A stretch of DNA of 29,165 nt, taken from contig DAORPQ010000036.1 of the NCBI GenBank assembly GCA_035442025.1, positions 1-29,165 on the forward strand, given 5' to 3'. This document shows positions 26,255 to 29,165 of this stretch, piece by piece. Below the pieces are notes generated by a model, which had not been told where the DNA came from, made no database searches, and saw nothing but the letters and a program-made list of their open reading frames with translations. Each line of letters starts with the position of its first letter. Within the stretch, counting starts at the first letter, position 1. A program made the position numbers and the translations under genes. This DNA is from Competibacter_A sp003527885. Its GTDB lineage: Bacteria; Pseudomonadota; Gammaproteobacteria; Competibacterales; Competibacteraceae.

Positions 26255-27011
26255 GAATGCCGCCCTCCACCGGCGCCACCACGACGCCGTGCAAATCGTG
26301 GTGGTGGTTGTGATGGTGGTGGTAGATCGCCAGATTACGGGCGCCGTCGCTGCCGAACAGTTCGAGAAAAGCCGGATCGCGGGCCACGTGATCGGGATGG
26401 CCGGAACAGCAGACGTGGCGGTTGAGACAGATCACCTGATCGGTGGCGGCCATGACCAGATGCAGCTCGTGCGACACCATCAGGATGCCGCAGCCGCGCC
26501 GTTGCCGCAGCCCCCCGATCAGCTCGTAAAGTTCGTATTGGCCGTTCAAATCCACGCCCTGAATCGGTTCGTCCAATACCAGTAGGTCAGGTTCGCGAAG
26601 CAGCGCCCGCGCCAGCAACACCCGTTGCAGCTCACCGCCGGAAATGGCCTGCACCGGCGATTCCAGCACTTGTCCGGCTCCGACTTCCGTCAAGGCGTCC
26701 GACACCCGCGCCCGCGAGGCCGGTGTGCCGAGGGTGACGAAGCGCCGCACACTCAACGGCAGGGTCGTATCGATTGTCAGGCGCTGCGGCATGTAGCCGA
26801 CGCGCAGGCCCGGCTTGAGCGCGACCCGGCCGCTGTCCGGTTTCAGCAAGCCCAGGACGGCGCGCACCAAGGTGGATTTGCCCGCGCCGTTGGGGCCGAT
26901 CAAGGCCACGATCTCGCCGGTGCTGACCCGGAGATTGATGTCGTGCAGGATGGGGTTGCCGCGCAGGCTGAGGCTCAGGTGTTCGACCGTCAGCAGGGTT
27001 TCAGCGGGCAT
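26247..27011 (-). CDS. znuC: Zinc ABC transporter, ATP-binding protein
   Basis: 254 residues. Walker A GPNGAGKS is at 39-46, signature ISGGE at 123-127, Walker B LLVLDEP at 143-149 and the H-loop His at 181. A histidine-rich run Y-H-H-H-H-N-H-H-H (residues 230-238) near the C-terminus is typical of ZnuC and may bind zinc. The gene overlaps both neighbours: zur upstream by 11 bp and znuB downstream by 8 bp, giving a tight zur-znuC-znuB operon read from the Zur-controlled region at 27524-27555. Confidence 0.95.
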   Translation of the reverse strand: MPAETLLTVEHLSLSLRGNPILHDINLRVSTGEIVALIGPNGAGKSTLVRAVLGLLKPDSGRVALKPGLRVGYMPQRLTIDTTLPLSVRRFVTLGTPASRARVSDALTEVGAGQVLESPVQAISGGELQRVLLARALLREPDLLVLDEPIQGVDLNGQYELYELIGGLRQRRGCGILMVSHELHLVMAATDQVICLNRHVCCSGHPDHVARDPAFLELFGSDGARNLAIYHHHHNHHHDLHGVVVAPVEGGIHG

Positions 27012-27492
27012 GGGGCGCGGCTCCCCGCCGGCATTGCGGGCAACGCCCCAAGACCTCCACCGTCTGCGCCAGCAGCTCGAAATGTCGGGCGGTGGCTTCG
27101 GCGCACAGCAGCGCGTCGACGGCGGGATTGCTGAACTCGTCGGCCCGGCCGCACTGCTTGCAGATCAGGAATTGACCGCCGTGCAGATGGTCCGGGTGGC
27201 GGCAGCCGGTGAAGACGTTCAGCGAAGCCAGCCGGTGGATCAACCCCTGGTCTAGCAGGAAGTCCAGCGCCCGATAAACGGTCGGCGGCGCGCCTTGGCG
27301 GCCATCGTCGCGCAATACCTCCAGAATCGCGTAAGCGCCCACCGGCGTGGGGCTGTTCCAGATGATTTCCAGCACTCGCCGCCGCAGTTCGGTCAAGCGG
27401 GTACCCCGCTGTTGGCACAGGCTCGCCGCGTGCTCCAGAGCGTGCCGCGGATCGGCGAGATGTAAGCCATTGACATCAGTGAGTGAGACCAT
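27001..27492 (-). CDS. zur: Zinc uptake regulator Zur (Fur family repressor)
   Basis: 163 residues. The N-terminal winged helix has R-G-T-R-L-T-E-L-R-R-R-V-L-E-I-I and P-T-V-Y-R-A-L-D-F-L (about 29-80), the Fur-family recognition helix. Structural zinc C-x-x-C pairs are at 111/114 and 151/154; C97 with nearby histidines (T-G-C-R-H-P-D-H-L-H) fits the regulatory zinc site of Zur. It represses zinc uptake genes when zinc is sufficient. It is first in the zur-znuC-znuB operon and therefore likely autoregulated through the adjacent palindromes. Confidence 0.94.
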   Translation of the reverse strand: MVSLTDVNGLHLADPRHALEHAASLCQQRGTRLTELRRRVLEIIWNSPTPVGAYAILEVLRDDGRQGAPPTVYRALDFLLDQGLIHRLASLNVFTGCRHPDHLHGGQFLICKQCGRADEFSNPAVDALLCAEATARHFELLAQTVEVLGRCPQCRRGAAPHAR

Positions 27493-27523
27493 CGGCCATC
27501 CGGTTTGAAAGTCAGAGCCTGAA

Positions 27524-27555
27524 TGTTATCTTATAACAATTGTTACTCTATAACA
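27524..27555. promoter_or_regulatory. Two Zur-box palindromes controlling zur-znuCB and znuA
   Basis: TGTTATCTTATAACA (27524-27538) is a perfect 6-3-6 dyad, and TGTTACTCTATAACA (27541-27555) has one mismatch. Both fit the proteobacterial Zur motif (TGTTATA-type half sites). Their centres are 17 bp apart in the 80-bp gap between the divergent zur and znuA start codons, so one operator can serve both directions. Confidence 0.85.
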
Positions 27556-27572
27556 TAACTTGGGGACGAGCG

Positions 27573-28511
27573 ATGCGGCGCAAGCGGCTGTATTGGAAAT
27601 GCCGGTACGGGTTGCTGGGGTTATTGGGGTTGCTGCCGCTGGCGGCGCTGGCCGGATCGGAGGTGGTGGCCAGCATCCAGCCGCTGCATTCCCTGGTCGC
27701 CAGCGTCATGCAAGGCGTGGCCGAGCCGCTGCTGCTGGTGCGGGGCGGAGCCTCGCCGCACGACTACGCGTTGCGCCCTTCGGACGCCCGCGCCCTGGCG
27801 GACGCTCGGGTCGTGTTCTGGATCGGGCCAGAACTGGAAACTTTCATGGTCAAGCCCTTGCAGAACGCTCAAGGCGAGGTCCGATCGATTGCCCTGCTGG
27901 ATGCGCCCGGCGTGACCGTGCTGCCGCTGCGTTCGGGCGGCGCTCGGGAGGTGCGCCAAGATGGGCCCGGTCACGGGCACGGCGCTAACACCGGCCGCGA
28001 TGCGCATATCTGGCTGGACCCCAGCAACGCCGCCGCGATGGCGCGGCGGGTGGTCGCTGTGCTGGGCGAGGCCGACCCCGAACATCGCGCCGACTACGAA
28101 CGCAACGGTTCGTTGCTGATCGAACGGCTTGAGGAATTGAACCGGCGGCTGGCGGCGGAGCTGGAGCCGGTCAAACAGCGGCCGTTCATCGTGTTTCACG
28201 ATGCTTACCGTTATTTCGAGCAGCGCTACGGCCTGAACGCGGTCGGGGCGATCACGCTCGGCCCAGAACAGCGGCCGGGCGCCAAGCGGGTGGCGGAGAT
28301 TCAGGCGCGGATTCGGTCTTCGGGCGTGCGTTGCGTGTTCAGCGAACCGCAGTTCCAGCCGACCCTGGTGGAGACCGTCATCGCCGGGAGCAGCGCCCGC
28401 ACCGGCGTGCTCGATCCGTTGGGCGCCGCGATACCCAGCGGTCCCGAGGCCTATTTTGAGCTGGTGCGGGGATTGGCTGACGCCTTGCGGGCTTGTCTGA
28501 ATAAGGTTTGA
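27573..28511 (+). CDS. znuA: Zinc ABC transporter, periplasmic zinc-binding protein
   Basis: 312 residues from ATG 27573, which has GGGGA upstream; the frame extends back to a TTG at 27540 that falls within the Zur operator and is rejected. A signal peptide is seen (basic MRRKRLYWK then a Leu/Gly-rich core ending A-A-L-A-G). Cluster A-I zinc ligands are H63 (S-P-H-D-Y-A-L-R-P-S-D), H145 (D-A-H-I-W-L-D-P) and H209 (V-F-H-D-A-Y-R-Y-F). The histidine loop is very short (G-H-G-H-G, 133-137) compared with the long His-rich loop of E. coli ZnuA. It hands Zn2+ to ZnuBC and is divergent from zur. Confidence 0.94.
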   Translation: MRRKRLYWKCRYGLLGLLGLLPLAALAGSEVVASIQPLHSLVASVMQGVAEPLLLVRGGASPHDYALRPSDARALADARVVFWIGPELETFMVKPLQNAQGEVRSIALLDAPGVTVLPLRSGGAREVRQDGPGHGHGANTGRDAHIWLDPSNAAAMARRVVAVLGEADPEHRADYERNGSLLIERLEELNRRLAAELEPVKQRPFIVFHDAYRYFEQRYGLNAVGAITLGPEQRPGAKRVAEIQARIRSSGVRCVFSEPQFQPTLVETVIAGSSARTGVLDPLGAAIPSGPEAYFELVRGLADALRACLNKV

Positions 28512-28596
28512 AAAGTCGCCCGAGCGTTGTAAAGTCTTCGGCCGCCGGAAATCTCCCTGGGAATGGTCTATGGTTTTATGCGCGTCTGGAGGCGCC

Positions 28597-28618
28597 CCGG
28601 CCGGCCGGCCGGCCGGCC
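28597..28618. repeat. (CCGG)5 simple repeat in the dksA upstream region
   Basis: Five and a half perfect copies of CCGG lie about 72 bp before the dksA ATG. The unit is self-complementary, so both DNA and mRNA can fold back. The rest of the 178-bp znuA-dksA gap contains no gene, and I see no confident sigma-70 promoter in it. Confidence 0.8.
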
Positions 28619-28689
28619 CGGCGTCGGTGTTATATTTCGTGGCTGAATTTCAATAGCTTGAGTGTCAAACTGATGGAAGGCGGATAACG

Positions 28690-29109
28690 ATGACCGAAAT
28701 GTTAACGGGATCTGCGCCCTATCTCGCGGGAGAGGGCGAGGATTATATGAGCGACCGGCAGAAAGCCCATTTTCGCGCCATATTGGTGGCTTGGAAGCAG
28801 GAATTGATGGAAGAGGGGCGACGCGCTGTGAGCAACATGCAGGATGAACCTTTGAATTTGCCCGATCCCAACGATCGCGCCAGCCAGGAAGAAGAATTCA
28901 CGATCAATTTGCGGGCACGGGATCGGGAACGAAAATTGATTCACAAGATCGACAAGGCCTTGGAGCGGCTGAATCTCGATGAATACGGCTATTGCGAAGC
29001 CTGCGGCGTAGAGATCGGCCTGCGTCGGCTGGAAGCTCGGCCCACGGCGGAGTTATGCATCGACTGCAAGCATCTGGAAGAGCAGCGGGAGAAAAGCCAG
29101 GCGGCCTAA
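28690..29109 (+). CDS. dksA: RNA polymerase-binding transcription factor DksA
   Basis: 139 residues. DksA binds the secondary channel of RNA polymerase and works with ppGpp in the stringent response. The coiled-coil tip has the key residues D59, D62 and A64 in D-P-N-D-R-A-S-Q-E-E-E. The four-cysteine zinc finger is complete (C102, C105, C123, C126; YCEACGVEIGLRRLEARPTA then CIDC). Similarity to E. coli DksA is high throughout; the N-terminus is about 12 residues shorter. An AAGGCGG ribosome binding site lies 7 bp before the ATG; an internal ATG at 28747 is less likely. It follows znuA in the same direction but after 178 bp, so probably has its own promoter. Confidence 0.95.
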   Translation: MTEMLTGSAPYLAGEGEDYMSDRQKAHFRAILVAWKQELMEEGRRAVSNMQDEPLNLPDPNDRASQEEEFTINLRARDRERKLIHKIDKALERLNLDEYGYCEACGVEIGLRRLEARPTAELCIDCKHLEEQREKSQAA

Positions 29110-29165
29110 GATTAAGAGCCTATCCGAAAATTCTTATTCAGGGGATAGCTAATGAAGTAAAGCTC

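Noticed and set aside
28690..29109. dksA as a zinc-independent, Zur-regulated DksA2-type paralog because it neighbours znuA.
   Set aside because: All four zinc-finger cysteines are present, no Zur box lies in its upstream gap, and the sequence matches canonical DksA.

Overview
The window is a gene-dense, GC-rich stretch of chromosome from a gammaproteobacterium. The main reasons are the tesA/ybbA-ybbP divergent pair, a YheS-type ABC-F protein, a GcvR-type double-ACT protein, a TyrR/PhhR-class regulator, a zur-znuCB/znuA locus and a canonical DksA. Genus cannot be fixed from the sequence alone. There are no tRNA or rRNA genes, no CRISPR array and no intact insertion sequence. The only decay products seen are a PIN-domain toxin remnant and a LysR-type regulator with a shortened effector domain.

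Layout. 1-7 kb holds housekeeping genes: a zinc desuccinylase-like gene cut by the window edge, pcm, dgt (reverse), a PIN-toxin remnant, a yheS-like ABC-F gene (reverse), moeB, and a cupin of the DUF985 family joined to moeB by a 4-bp overlap. 6.4-10.4 kb holds tesA, divergent from the ABC transporter pair ybbA-ybbP. 10.4-25.3 kb is one long reverse-strand block. In transcription order it runs: TyrR/GcsR-like enhancer-binding regulator, an AT-rich control region, a shortened LysR-type regulator, an M20 amidohydrolase, a MetV-like cysteine-rich protein, metF, a small unknown ORF, gcvH, gcvP, gcvR, glyA, sdaA, gcvT, a 14-TM MFS transporter, and an intrinsic terminator. 25.4-28.5 kb is the zinc-uptake locus: znuB, znuC and zur on the reverse strand and znuA on the forward strand, with two Zur-box-like palindromes between zur and znuA. 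dksA ends the window.

How the genes work together. The central block looks like a complete glycine/one-carbon module. M20 could release glycine (or another amino acid) from an N-acyl precursor. GcvPHT with GlyA converts glycine to CO2, NH3, methylene-THF and serine. SdaA deaminates serine to pyruvate, and MetF/MetV links methylene-THF to methyl-THF. The order gcvH-gcvP-glyA-sdaA-gcvT is, from memory, that of the Pseudomonas aeruginosa operon controlled by the sigma-54 activator GcsR, and the regulator here is of the same class.

The strongest new observation is a well-matched sigma-54 (-24/-12) promoter at 23470-23484 on the reverse strand. It lies just downstream of that regulator gene and about 73 bp before the next start codon. 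It is preceded by an AT-rich region with dyads, including a perfect 35-bp palindrome about 186 bp upstream of the predicted start site, a plausible distance for an enhancer. Together these suggest a glycine-responsive, sigma-54-dependent operon of about 13 kb that has acquired MTHFR, amidohydrolase and transporter genes. The operon extent and its inducer are inference.
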